Assembly: GCF_047675955.1 (NCBI RefSeq)
Contig: NC_132928.1
Coordinates: forward strand, 51,330,889-51,394,888
DNA from: Chlorocebus sabaeus
Lineage: Eukaryota > Chordata > Mammalia > Primates > Cercopithecidae
DNA: 64,000 nt
Direction: 5' to 3'
In this document: positions 47,393 to 59,863 of the stretch, piece by piece
How positions within the stretch are numbered: position 1 is the stretch's first letter
Layout of the letters: each line of letters starts with the position of its first letter
The notes under the pieces: generated by a model
Told to the model about the DNA's origin: nothing
Databases searched by the model: none
The model's input: only the letters and a program-made list of their open reading frames with translations
Made by a program: the position numbers and the translations under genes

Positions 47393-49099
47393 AGCTCATG
47401 TTGAGAATTTATGTGCTAAGTACTGCGTCTAGTATCTACCTTACTTAAACTTTACTTAGCCCCTGAGATAGTAACAATTATTACTCTCTATGAGGATGGA
47501 GGCAAAATTTAAAGGGGAATAAAGTAAGTTCAGAAATTCAGCAGGAAAGGTAAATAAAATGTAGAAATACATTTATAGCTTTAATTTGGTGAACAATTAC
47601 GTAAGAAACTAAAATATCATAGTAAAATTCTCAAGTTATAATAGAACAGAAAAATATTACATGTCACAGATGCAGTTTCTTTGGCATATATAGGATGTCT
47701 AAGCACTTCACATTAATGGCAACCCGAAACAATTCCTAGTAATTTTTTGCACAGAATTATAAAACATGAATAAATGTGAATACTTTTTCAATTATAATTA
47801 TTCACATGCCTCTTTAACATTTTTGATATCTGTAGGTAGCAAACAAATTTCTAATGTTTTTCTCATAAAGCAAATTCTTCAGTTTACTTCAAAAGCCTTT
47901 TTAAAAATCAACATTTCAACAAAATATGATAAAACATTGAATACAAACCAAACTGTGTTTATGTACCCATTCAAGTCACTGAAATTTTGGCATATATAGT
48001 GTTGCTGTGAATGAGGCCACTTCACTATAATCTATTTTCCCTTGCATTGTGTAAATAATGACAACATTAAATAGGATGTGGTAAGTCGGTGGCTCAAGTT
48101 ATTAATGAATGAAATAAGCAAATAACTTCTCTCTCCATGCTGTGAATTCTGAATTAGGAACATTCTTCTTCCATAGGATGCACAGAAGACATTTAAGAAA
48201 CAGAATAGGAAGGATGAAATAGGAGGAGGAAACGGGTTTGTAGCTCTTCAGTAAAGAGGGACTTTAATAACAAACGGCAAATTGTGAAACAAAAAAGGCT
48301 TTCATGAAAATGAGGTTTCATATTTTTTTGCTGGAGGACTCCTAACGGTAATGGGAACTTAAAAGACAGAGTTAGAAAAATATTATAAAGAAAAAGTGAC
48401 AAGAGCAAAGAGAAGAAAATCACATACTGCATTTATATGGCTGCTAACACGATAGCACCTGGGTGTTTTTATAAACTTCATCCACCATTTTCAGTAGGAT
48501 ACCTTCTGCTGTATCCCACTTTCACTGCCTTAAGCCTATGCACTGTCAGCCACAAGCATTCAGCTGCTCTGAAATACAAATCCCCAGAGCCACTTTAATT
48601 CACCCAATTTGTATCACTCAGACTGCAGTACTTCAGTCAAACAAGTAGTCCTTTCAAGTTTGCATGCCCCACACTTCAATATGCACAAATTGGTGCTAAG
48701 TACATAAATGTGGTAAATCCTTATAAAGTAAAGCCAACCAGCCTCCCCACCATTTCCTTGCTTCAGTAACTTTATTATTATTTTTTAAAAATATTTCTTC
48801 TTGTTAACATAATACAAAAACAATTTTTTTCCCGGTCAAGGAATCTGAACACCACCCACAAGTATTTCATTTCTTCAACTTAGGGCTTCACACGACAATA
48901 TTGGATGAGATGGTAGAGAATACTTTCAGAGCAAACAACATTCTCAACTGAAAGGCCAAGAAAACAGCTCAGGGATGTTTATGTGTTATCTTAAGTTTCA
49001 GATAGAAAACATATATCTAGTTCTTAGTGATGACAACTGGGCATCTTAATGATGATGATAAAAACATAACAATGATAAGTAAAACACCAAATTGTCATG

Positions 49100-49171
49100 T
49101 TTGGTGCAAAAGTAATTGTGGCTTTTGCAACTTAAAAAATGTGAAACCACAATTACTTTTGTACCAACCTT
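49100..49171. mobile_element. MADE1 (mariner MITE), near-palindromic
   Basis: Left arm ttggtgcaaaagtaattgtg, right arm cacaattacttttgtaccaa. The arms are inverted copies with one mismatch over about 20 bp, then a less well paired loop. Matches the 80-bp MADE1/Hsmar1 family. Confidence 0.93.
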
Positions 49172-49184
49172 ATATTATGCCTTA

Positions 49185-49395
49185 TTATTTACTACATGTT
49201 TTATATAAGTTATCTCTTTAATCCTCAAAACAATCCTTTGGAGGTGGAACTATCAACCTTATTTTACAGATAAAGAAACAAGATGTTCTATTACTCTGCC
49301 CATGTTTGCACAGCTGGTAAAAAGGGTAGGGGCAGGATAAGAATCCATGCAGTTTGGCTTCAGAGACTGCTTTTAATTGTCATGCATTCTATCCT
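49185..49395 (-). mobile_element. MIR SINE, antisense
   Basis: ttatctctttaatcctcaaa, gaggtggaactatcaacctt, attttacagataaagaaac, gtttgcacagctggtaaaaa. Confidence 0.88.
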
Positions 49396-50042
49396 GTTCT
49401 CCATGTGTTTTGTACAATGGGCTGCAATGGAGAAAAAAATAAGATGAATAATCACAGAGACTCCAGTTTTCTTCATATTTTAAAGAGAATTAAGTCATAC
49501 TCTTAAGATGTTTTCTGCACACAAAACCTATAAAGAAAAACTCAATCCTTGAATGCTGATGTTGATAAAAACATTGTAGCCAAGAAACACAGAGAGGTGA
49601 GGCAAAACAATAACAAGGGACAAAAGTTTACTAACTTAATGACAAAAGTTAATGGTGAAAAAATGTGAACAAAACAGGAAACAACTTAAAAAGAATATCT
49701 ACTACTGATCCCTTGAATAAAAAAGTGACAAGAGTCTTCCAAAATAAAGCACGTCTTTCAATGAGACTAATCTTCAGTATACCTATGTGGGGAGATAAGT
49801 ACTTAGATAAGCTGTATGAGATGAACAGAGATAAAAAGCATTAAGATTTTAGATTTTGCAAAGAACAATTACTAAACAACAAAGCTTTGCTCAGCATAAA
49901 ATGACTATTTTGAACATGTCAGTCCAATTATTTATAAGGTATTAATCTCACAACTTCAGTTTGGTGAGTTTTATTTTGTCATCAACTGTGGAAGATAATC
50001 TCTTCTAATCTATAGATAGGGTCTCACACCTTTAAACATTTT

Positions 50043-50152
50043 CTGTAACTGATTTAATAATATATACTCATTATTAATATGCTTCATATATAACTTTTCC
50101 TGTAACTGATTTAGTAATATATTCTCATTGTTAATATGCTTCATATATAATT
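50043..50152 (+). repeat. Two-copy tandem repeat, 57-bp period
   Basis: Copy 1 starts ctgtaactgatttaataata at 50043; copy 2 starts ctgtaactgatttagtaata at 50100. Both run on to attaatatgcttcatatataa-like ends with about 4 differences over 51 bp. Confidence 0.92.
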
Positions 50153-50459
50153 GGGAGTATAATGATAGGTTTATTCATACCATCATTTTGGTATTCGGTG
50201 AACACTAAAAAAAAGATTTAGTCTTGATTATGCCAGAGCCTCTGTTTGGGTTTTATTTCCCAAACAAATATTAAGAGAAGACATTAAAAAGAGAAAACAT
50301 ACAAATATGTAAACCTGTAATATAAAGATGAAAACTTAATAATTTACCGAGAAGTGAATATGCACATGACACAGTACAAAAACAAAATCGTTTACACTCA
50401 ACATCACCCATTTGTGAAGGTAATAAAAAAGAAAGGAGCCTATGATGTTATTTGCCCCC

Positions 50460-50960
50460 CTTTAGCCAACAAGCACTGCTAATGGCTGTTGGCTTCATTT
50501 TGTCTTATTTCCACTACCATCCACCATCCTAATCTAGGGCTTTTTATCTTCTCATGCAGATTATGGCAGGAAGCTCCTAACTGCTCTTACTGACTCCAGT
50601 CTCTCCCTGCTTAAAGCTAGCCTACTCATCATTACCAGATTAATCTCCCTAAAACATTACTTTCTGGATGAAATTTCCTTCCTAGAGATCTTCAGATAGT
50701 CAGACATTAGAAAAAAATCACCTGGCCCTACTTTGCATATTTAGTCCTTTCTGCCAACAATTTTTAACAATTTGTCTCAGTCAGATGATCTCTAATCTCA
50801 AACTGGCCACATTCATTCTCCCATGTCTACTTTTGCTAATGGTTTTCACTTACCTATCTGCCAACTCTTAGATGACCTTCAATATCAACTTCGATTCATC
50901 TACTTCCACAAAACCAGGCCTAATTACTCACATTTCTTTGATTTCCAATTAATACATTTA
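50460..50960 (+). mobile_element. L2/L3 CR1-type fragment, sense
   Basis: cttactgactccagtctctc, ctcatcattaccagattaat, ctccctaaaacattactttc, tctgccaactcttagatgac: the CR1/L2-like 3' pattern. Confidence 0.5.
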
Positions 50961-51274
50961 TATAAGTTTAAATTATTTGATTATATGTTTTCTAGTTTTG
51001 GGTACTAAACTAAACTATATTCCTGACTAATATTGATACTAGTGTTCCATAATGGAGTTCTTATGTCGTTGCAAGATTGGAATCATCTTGTGATCGTGTC
51101 TAAATTTTTAAACAAATTTTAACAGGTAGAATTCTCTCTGTTTTAAGTATTTCTCTCACAATGCTTTTATAAACCATTTGCACCCATTCTTGCTTGTCAG
51201 CAGGGAGTATTAAGATAGAATAAAAGATAATAAATAATGGTAAATACATTTTAACAACTAAAAAATAGTTAAGC

Positions 51275-51564
51275 GGCCCGGCGCGGTGGCTCACAGCTGT
51301 AACTCCAGCACTTTGGGAGGCCGAGGCGGGCGGATCACGAGGTCAGGCGATTGAGACCATCCTGGCTAACACGGTGAAACCCCGTCTCTACTAAAAACAC
51401 AAAAATTAGCCAGGCGTAATAGCGGGCACCTGCAGTTCCAGCTATTAGGGAGGCTGAGGCAGGAGATTGGCATGAACCCGGGAGGCGGAGCTTGCAGTTA
51501 GTCGAGATCGCGCCACTGCACTCCAGCCTGGGCGACAGAGCAAGACTCCGTCTCAAAAAAAAAG
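51275..51564 (+). mobile_element. AluY, sense
   Basis: ggcccggcgcggtggctcac ... gggcgacagagcaagactcc with a short A-tail. It lacks the cercopithecid CAAGCCTG variant, so it is probably an older AluY. Confidence 0.95.
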
Positions 51565-51987
51565 GCATACTTTGTCCGGACACCTTCCCCTACCCTCACT
51601 CAACAGACACATGTGCTTATAATCATGACTCTATTAGGTAAAGCTATATGGAACTGCCTTTTTTTGGTAGATTAAAATGGTAAAATACCAGCAATTTCAT
51701 ATGGTTCAATTTAATACACAATAAATTAATACATTTTCTAGTTACCTCTAACTCACACATGGAATTAAATTCTACCACCTGGTTGAGTTTAAGACCACTC
51801 TCCTTTATGTATATTAAATTGATATTTTTTCTTCTAATTTTTTTCTTTTCATTTTGATTTTTCTATTGGTGACAAGGCTATCACAGAAAAATTGAGATTA
51901 TGATAAATAAGCCTCACGGGAAATTAGGTTTAAAAGTTTTGAGGATTTTCCTTCTATGCATCATTCTATTTTAAAAGGTCACAAATT

Positions 51988-52259
51988 GGCTGGGCACGGT
52001 GACTCATGCCTGTAATTCCAGCACTTTGGGAGGCTGAGGCGGGTGCATCACTTGAGTTCAGGAGTTTGAGACCAGCCTGGGCAACCTGGTGAGAAACCCC
52101 ATCTTTACAAAAAATACAAAAAATTGCTCCGCGTGGCGGCGTGTGCCCGCACCTGTAGTCCCAGCTACTACGGGTAGGGGGCGCTGAGGCTGGGGGGCAG
52201 GGCGCTGAGGTGGAAGAGGCAGGGCTTGACTGACAGAGTGAGACTCTGTCTCAAATCAA
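51988..52259 (+). mobile_element. Alu with damaged right monomer, sense
   Basis: ggctgggcacggtgactcat ... gcgtggcggcgtgtgcccgc, then a GGGGCGCTGAGG-type imperfect duplication (52170-52215), then gactgacagagtgagactct. Almost no A-tail. GTCACAAATT at 51978-51987 and 52260-52269 is the target duplication. Confidence 0.9.
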
Positions 52260-52707
52260 GTCACAAATTTCCAAATTTTATTGAGAAGCACACTTAAATA
52301 TAATTACATTTAAGTCTTCATATTCATTTTCTTTAGATATCTGTTCAGCTTAATTTCCTTTAGTTTTAAAATTTTATATCCCTAAAAGGAAAATTTTTGC
52401 AAGAACATCTTCTGTTCTACACTTTTTCTGTTCTAAGGAAATCCCCTAAACAAAGGATGTAAGACTTAAAAACTCTAAGGGAACCATGTCCACCTGTGAG
52501 ACTCAATATGGATTCAGTAGCCATACTGAGGTACTTTTTGTTTTTAAATTTAGATATCAGAATGCTAATTTACTCACTTGCTATGAAAAACTGAATTATC
52601 ACTGATTGGAAATATTAATGCAAGTATGCTTTGACATTATTTTTCTGAAGTCAAGCTGTATGAGAAATTAAAACATAAACAGTGGTAGTTTTAAACTACT
52701 GATTCCA

Positions 52708-52761
52708 TTTCTCTCTCCCTTCCTTCCCTTCCTTCCCTCACTTCCCTCCTCATCCTCCCCT

Positions 52762-52812
<51 letters not shown>

Positions 52813-52833
52813 TCACCTCTCTCTCTCTCTCTT
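52708..52833. repeat. (CCTT)n/(CT)n pyrimidine tract
   Basis: About 125 bp of almost pure C/T: CCTTCCTTCC blocks then about 25 CT units. Confidence 0.97.
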
Positions 52834-52982
52834 TCGAGACAGGGTCTTGCTCTGTCACTCCAGCTGGAGAGTAAAGTGACAGGATCACAGCTCACTGCCT
52901 CAAACTTCTGGTCTCAAGTGATCCTCCCAACTCAGCCTCCCAAGTAGCTGGGACTACAGGTGTGCTCCACTGTGTCTAGCCT
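52834..52982 (-). mobile_element. Alu monomer (FLAM/AluJ left arm), antisense
   Basis: cgagacagggtcttgctctg, tcccaagtagctgggactac, aggtgtgctccactgtgtct. Single monomer next to the pyrimidine tract. Confidence 0.82.
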
Positions 52983-53149
52983 CTATTTCTTTAACCGAGG
53001 TCGCAGGCCTAATTATTTTTTTTTATTGCTTCTACAATTTTAAGTTACATTTTTCTTAAAATGTCCACTTCTCTAAATTTCCAAATATATTATCAATAAG
53101 GTTTTTTTATTTTTATTTTTTCAATTCTCTATCTATAATTATACCCTTT

Positions 53150-54500
53150 TTCATGTCAACATTGTTTATATTTTTTCTTTTTAGCAAATCTTGTCTTTAT
53201 TGAACAAGGAACAACTCTTGGCTTTATTGATTCTGTTTATTTCTATTTTCCATTTCATCATTATCTACTCTTATTTTCATTTTCTTTCCCTAAACTTTCT
53301 TTGGGTTTATTAGTTTTCTAACTTGTTGAGTTAAATGCTTAGCTCATTAATTTGTAGCCTTTGCCCTTTTCAATGTAAAAGACTATACATTTCATTTAAG
53401 AACTATTTTAGTAATATTCCACAAGTTTTGATATACATTATTTTCAGTATTGCTTAGTATTTTATAATTTCCATTATGTTTTCTTTTTGACTAACAAGTT
53501 ATTTACAAGTAACTTTAAAACATTCCAAAAATAAAGGTTTTTAATGTAAATTTTTGTTACTAATTTCTAACTTAGTTAAACTGTTATTAGAGAATGTAAT
53601 TTGTATAACTTTGAAATTTGTTGAGATTTGTTTTATGACCTGGTCTATTGCCAGTTTTTATAAAGATTCTATATGTGCTTGAGAAGACTAATTGTTGGAG
53701 TCAGGATTCTATATATGTCCATTAAACCAAGCTTACTGCGTTTTTGAATATTCTCTATATCTTTACTAATTTTTATAGAGAGTAAAGGATTGTGGAATTA
53801 TCCATTTCTTTTTATATATCTGCCCATTTTTGCCATATAAAATTTGAGGTTTTGTTATTGGGTACATGTAAGATTGTTATGTCTTCCTAGTGATTTTTAT
53901 ATTTTATCATTTTTAGGGACCTCCTTTATTCCAGTAACTTTTTTGATAGTCTTATTCTATTTCACTGGCTACACCAGCTTTCTTTTCCCAAGCCTTTACT
54001 TTTAACTTTCCTAGGTCCCTGTGTTTTAGATCTCTCTCTCATTCATAGCATTAAAAAAATTCAGTCTGACCATATTTATCTTTTAACATTTTCACATATA
54101 ATTGATGATATAATTGGATTTTATTTTTACCATCTTACTGTATTTTCTATTTATTTTTTCCCATTTTTTTCCGATTTTCTTTTTTTAAAATCAGGTTAAA
54201 AAAAATTCCATTTTCTTCTGTATTGCTTTTGAAAATATACACTCTATTTTTTATTCTTTTAGTAGTTGTCCTTAACATTTTAACACGTATACTTAAAGCC
54301 TAAAGTTAATCACGATTTCTATCCTTCTCTTGAATAATTCAACAATCTTAAAATACTTCAGTTCCAATTACCCACTTCCTATCTCTGACATATTAATGTT
54401 GTCCACTGTTTCAGTTTTACCTTATCAGGACTGTGATTATGAATTCTCAGGATGTTTTCCCCCTCCCACCTCACCCACCAGTCCAGGTTAAGATAAATAA
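53150..54500 (-). mobile_element. Old L1M ORF2 fragment, antisense
   Basis: aacaactcttggctttattg, attccacaagttttgatata, gtgcttgagaagactaattg, atttttgccatataaaat, tttagggacctcctttattc: the reverse complement of a diverged L1 ORF2. Confidence 0.8.
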
Positions 54501-54733
54501 GATTTGTCTATATTTGTCAATGAGATTTTTTTCTAACTTCCACTTTCACTGGAGGTGTAACTCATTCAGAGGCCCAGTCCTATAGGGAAGAATGACATAG
54601 GCCTTTCAGTTCTAATTCTTCACTTTGTTAGACCCTTGGCCCATCTCCTATATTATAACCATTAAAACTTACTCTAAAATTCTAAAATTGGTAAATGCCC
54701 CCAGGAGAGTTTACTGTCTAGATTTTGAGGTTT

Positions 54734-54753
54734 TTTTTTTTTTTTTCCCCCTC
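54734..54753. repeat. Poly-T run
   Basis: About 17 T then CCCCC, next to a degraded L1/L2 region. Confidence 0.85.
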
Positions 54754-55344
54754 TCCCTGGGGACTTCCTTTCCTTCCTGAGAGTTCAGCCATTTAGTTAA
54801 AAGTGTTTGTTACATTAATGTGACATTTCTAATTGTCTCTATATTATTTTTGAAGGTATCTAGTCTGGCATGTTACTAGAAATTAGAGTTTCAATTTTTG
54901 AATATGTTTCTCCCTTGATGTTAGGTGTAATTTTGGGAATCAGATAATAGTTGCCAATGCCAAATAATTAACTATAGTCAACAGAGTCATTTAGAAACTT
55001 AAAATGTTTAGGATTTGTCAAAATTACATTATTCTTTCATAGAACTATTCTATCACATAAATTACTCCACTTAATGAAGTAAAATGAAATCATTTAAATT
55101 CCATTTAGAAAAGGCAAAGTGGAAAAAAGTATACACTGAGTATTTTCCTTCTTATTCTAGAATTTGGAAAACGCAATCATTATCTACTGAATAATAATTT
55201 CAAATGCTATCAAAGTACCTGAAATGGTTATGAGAGTAGAGACTACTAGTAGAATAAGAAGGGAAAACAGCTGGCTCTGACAGAATAATTTCAATAATTT
55301 TGAAAAGGCCTGAGTCTCAAATTTTTGGGTATCTGGATAGCATT

Positions 55345-55550
55345 CACTCATTCAAAAAGTATCTGTTAAGTACCTATTCGGTGCTATTCTGGAAGATGCC
55401 AAAATATTAAGAGAAGATCCTTCTCATTTGGCAGTAGCAGGGAATTATTTGATGGGCACACAAATAACAACATAAATGGGTACACAAATAGCTAACTCTG
55501 CAAGACTGGGTGTGATAAATGGCAGAAGATTAATACAGTAGCTGTTATCT
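55345..55550 (-). mobile_element. L2 3' fragment, antisense
   Basis: cattcactcattcaaaaagt, gtaagtacctattcggtg-like text (aagtacctattcggtgctat), then cacaaataacaacataaat: the reverse-complement L2 end. Confidence 0.6.
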
Positions 55551-55559
55551 CCCCATCTC

Positions 55560-57240
55560 CCTACATTCCATTGCTAAATCTCGGCATGCATATTTGGTTC
55601 CTGTATGAGTTTTTCCTTTCTCCCTTCAAAAAGTTAATCCTATGCCTTTAATTCTACTCTCACCTCCAAACCCATAAAATATCTTGTTTTCTTAGTCTTT
55701 ATCCTTGTAGGTTCAAGATCTTGCTCTCTCCTCCACTTAAAAATATGTATGAGTCTCCTCAATTTAGTTTTTAAAAGGGTACATGCTTCTGTCAGTCACA
55801 GATTTCTTCAGGCAAAAGGCTTAACCTGTGGTTTCCACTATCTCACCTCCTACTGTCATTCTCAGTATTATAAAATCTGACTTCTCCCTCTTCAACTTTA
55901 CTCAAATAGCATTAACACTTTCACAGGTTATCAATAGTCTCTTACATTATCAAGCCCAGTGGTTTTTTTTCTGACTTCTCTTTGGCTTTTGTAGCCACTG
56001 ACACTACTGACCACATTGTTAACCTTTTCTACCTTAGCACCTGTGATATCACACCATCCTGGCTTTCCTCCCACATTTTACAGTCATTTGCTCTGTGTCT
56101 CCTCTTTTTCTCCACCCACCCCCAAATGTTGATATTCTTCAAGTTTCAGCTGCTGCCCTCTCTTTTTTCTTGACAAGCTTTTGATAGTAGATGACCTACA
56201 GATGCTCAGAATATCAACTATTTTTCTTCTCTAGATGAACAGCTCCTACCTGTGACTTCATTTCTAATTACCAGACCTGTTTTTTCTGTCTAGATGTGGA
56301 TTAGTCTTCTAAAACTCAAAATATCTCAACAGAACTCATCTTACTAAAAAATTGGCTCCCTTTCTCAACTTATTTCTGTTAATAGTACCACTATTCTTCC
56401 AAGTTCAAAAATTATCTTTGATTCATTTTGTTCCCCATTCCTCTGCACAAACATTCATTTGCACAAGGAGTATTCCAGGTGCTGAAAAGACAGAGGATTA
56501 AGCCCTCCTTGTGAAGGCATTCAGTCTGGTTTTAATACACAAACCAACAATCATAATACACAGGGATAAAAAAGTAGAGGCACTTATTTCATACTTTTAC
56601 TATTGCAATAGCTTTCAAACCGATTTAACTGCTTCTAGCCTCTTTCCCTTTAGTGTCACTTTCAGATATCTAAAAAAATATTTTGATCATATCTTCCTCT
56701 TGCTGAAGGATCTTTCATTCTTCTTTATGGCTTTCAGGATAAAACTGTCACTTATTAGCCTGTCTCATTAGTCCTACACAGTGAGTTTCCAAATACCCTT
56801 CAAATGTTATCTCTTATTCCTTCTTTACATGAATTCTACATTCTTTTTGAGACAGTTTGCTCACTGGACATGAAATTATTTAATATTCTTCATGACACTG
56901 CTTTCATACAGAAAACCCCACCATTTCCATAAAAATCTTTTAGGATTCAGATTAAATCCTATCTCTGTAAGGTAATTTTCAAATGTTTTTAAATGTCCTT
57001 TTTTCAAACTCCCAAAGCAATTTTTACCTGGATAAATAATTTCACAATTAGGAACTGCCTTATTTTCGTTTTCTCCATTGTTGTCTGAATTAACATTTAA
57101 TTTTTCTCATTTAACTTGTGCATACTTCATGTTTTCTCCCCAGCCAAACTCTATGCCTCTCACAAGCAGCTTTTTCCTACACTTCTCTGTATGCAGCCAC
57201 AGCATCTAGCAGTGTCTAGAACATTGTATTTGTTTATAAG
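55560..57240 (+). mobile_element. Long degraded L2, sense
   Basis: gccactgacactactgacca, cacaccatcctggctttcct, aatgttgatattcttcaagt, acagatgctcagaatatcaa, aactcaaaatatctcaacag, ggctttcaggataaaactgt: the L2 ORF2-like order with many changes, ending in gcatctagcagtgtctagaa. Confidence 0.7.
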
Positions 57241-57244
57241 AAAG

Positions 57245-57620
57245 TTTTGAAACAAGGGCAGAGTTTTAAAAAGCTGAATTTAGAAAGCTGAGTTTGAACA
57301 CTGCTGACAGAAGAAACAAGGTACGAAAGGGCAATATTTGTTCCAAGATAGGAAGGAAAACAATTTGGTTGGAAGGGAGGCTTGGAGATTTTCTCCTCTA
57401 AAATGAATAGAGAGTCAGGTGTGAAAGGCCAAACTAAGTTTCACACTAAGGTGTTTTAAATTTATCTGACAGGTGATGAAGAAACCATGGAAGGTTTTTG
57501 AACAGCTTAATAACAGTGCACAGTTGTATGAAGTTTCATCAAACTAGCGGTGAGCTACGTTATTGGGAAGGCCTGAATATCAGTTAGGTGGTTACTATAC
57601 AGAAGAAAGTAGTAGATCCT
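57245..57620 (-). mobile_element. L2 fragment, antisense
   Basis: gatgaagaaaccatggaagg, ttttgaacagcttaataaca, gaatatcagttaggtggtta: the reverse-complement L2 body. Adjacent to a sense L2, so the two face each other. Confidence 0.5.
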
Positions 57621-59757
57621 AACCAGCACAAAGTACTTTTCTTGCATCCCTGGTTCTGGAGGGAAATCTGCCTTAAAATTCCTTAGGCAAAGAAAGCATA
57701 ATTTGAAAGGTACCAAAAGACACAGTGTCTCTTATTTCTACTCATCCTAGATTCACCATAAAGTTGATTTAGTTTTCTTGTTTTTCTCTTGGCATCTTCA
57801 TTGGGAAAAGCGTATTGTCATTAATGGTAATTACATTAGCAAATGACTCAACACAAGGGTTTTACTTAATCCTCGAACTACCACAAGTTACATCTCAGAT
57901 AGTTTTGATCCTCATTCCTGTGGAGGAGCTCAGTAAAATTCCTGTTTATCCACAGATGGAGGTGTTTGCTGCCTATGGTCAGGAGAGAGCTTCAATCCTA
58001 AAAATAAGATTTGCTGACTTTCACAGCTTAGCACTGCCACAGCAGAACGTGGGATACATTGCTATCTATTCACTCAGCAACTAAACTTATTATGGTCCTT
58101 GAGCAGAATCAGGACTCTCACTTACTTATGTTTTTATCTATAATCTGAAGGTTCCATTAGGTGGATAATTGGGAATTGACTACCCAGAAGTCAACATCAT
58201 AATTTATGGACATTTGCATTTTTTTCTTCTAAGCAAGTTCTAACATTCTTCGTCTTTATTACCTCCATTTATCCATCTGTGGATAAAAAGGAATTTACTA
58301 ACTCCCCTAATCAGAGGACAGGAACAGGGATGGGTGGGGGCGCTACTCATCTTTATTAACCAAATTCATTTCAGGTATAGTGGGATAATGCCCTCCCCAC
58401 AAAAAAAGGATAGAAATAAATTCATCTTTAGGCTAGATAATTAGAATTCATAAAGGTATGCCAGAGCACAGAAAATATGTTTAATGATAACTCTGCCTTC
58501 CTTTCCCATGATGTAGTAGAGTCTAAGTGGTTGGTTTTACTTAGGGGTATCTGTATTTGTTTCTTCACTGATGTTTCTCTATGTGTATGTATGCATGTGT
58601 CAGGGGAGAGGAATGGGAAGCAAGCAGAATGAGATAGACTTCAGAGAAATGAAGGCTTAAGAGGTACACATATTTCTTAAAGTCATCCAAATGCCCAAGA
58701 TAAATAAGGCCATGGTAGACAAATTAAGAGTCGGATTAATATCTAAATATATGTACCTAGGAAGACCTGATTAGGATAAACCTTTACATCTAAACTGCAA
58801 AAAAAAAAAAAAAAAAAAGAAACAGAATGCTAAGATTGACAACGGAATTGAAAAAGAAACTTATGCTAACTACAAGAAAGATTTTCAAATAATAGTAGAG
58901 ATATCTTTTGGACTGGCAGAAGACTATCCATAGGTCATACAGAATATTCATGAGGAATAAATTAGAAAATTAGAAGATCAACTGAATTTTGTCCATTTAT
59001 AATAAAGGCATACTTATATCTAGGAAAGTATAAGATAAAATTTATAAGAAAGATAAATTTGAAGGCTATAATTAATCTAACGAAAGTATTCACAAATAGG
59101 CTTTTAAATGAGTATCAAGCTCTTCTATCACATTTAAGATATGACTGGATTTACAACCTAACTTTCCTAATAATTTGTTTATTATATCAATAACCCCAAG
59201 ACGAACAATTGCTTTACTTAGAAATTTATTAGAAAGCATTCATAAACGCAAAGTTAAAGTAATGGGAGGTCCATGTGTCCTATTTTATATAGTCAGTAGA
59301 AATCATATACAAACATTACAAATATTTCACACCTTGCATAAAAGCTACTTCTCAATTTGTACATTGGCTTTTCATGCACACAAAGCCTATTCCCACTCTT
59401 ACATAGCACGCCTCACCATCACTGTATTGAGAGTAAAGTAAAACAATAATATTATTTTGGTTGGCAGAAGTTGTCTAAATACCACGAACAGCTGGCCAGA
59501 TGACATGGTAAGCCTTGAATGGAGCTAGCACTCTTTGTTAAGGCAAAGCAATCTCTCTCTTCTCATAGCGAGTGTTGGTGGCACTATTTCTATAGACAAG
59601 CAAAATTTGAAAAGCAAACGACTTAAACATATTCCCTTAATTCCTCTTCTCCTTTTAAAAATGCAAAAGTGGATTTAGAGAATTTGGGGTCCTATTCCCA
59701 AAAGTAAGAAAAGTTCAGACAATAAAGGGTTAAAAGAACAAGCAAGCCCTACCGTAC

Positions 59758-59863
59758 CCAGAAATGACAGAAGGCTCTTCTCTTCTTCGGTGCTACTATC
59801 CAACCACTCCGCCACATCACCGGGGGAAAGAAGACTCATTCTCCAGCCAGAAAACTTTTCCAT
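59758..59863 (-). CDS. RASAL2: Candidate alternative first coding exon of RASAL2
   Basis: Minus-strand open frame of 35 codons plus one base: MEKFSGWRMSLLS, PGDVAEWLDSSTEEEK, SLLSFL, then G|GTACGG. The GT after that single G is a possible donor in phase 1. The exon at 42263 begins with AG, which needs exactly one preceding G to make GAG (Glu). The join would read ...LLSFL-E-VPAERS..., in frame. CpGs are kept inside the codons (CCC GGT, GCG, ACC GAA) in a CpG-poor intron, which hints at constraint. The second ATG (59839-59837) has A at -3 and the first has T, so translation could start at MSLLSPGD. The donor's later positions (ACGG) are weak. No domain is recognised; the peptide is acidic in the middle and would replace the PH N-terminus of the long isoform. 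Splicing, and hence the identity of this exon, is inferred from phase and context only. Confidence 0.55.

Larger units (their letters stand above)
42264..59757 (-). other. RASAL2: RASAL2 intron upstream of exon 42157-42263
   Basis: This is intronic for any RASAL2 transcript starting further upstream. It would be the whole first intron (17.5 kb) of a transcript starting at the candidate exon 59758-59863. Long stretches without a recognised repeat or exon are 43531-45890, 46745-47235, 47400-49095, 49400-50040, 54500-55340 and 57630-59750. Confidence 0.75.

Noticed and set aside
57815..58084. 89-codon plus-strand frame (MSLMVITLANDS...)
   Set aside because: Resembles a diverged MIR/L2-like stretch; no start context, splice signals or known family.
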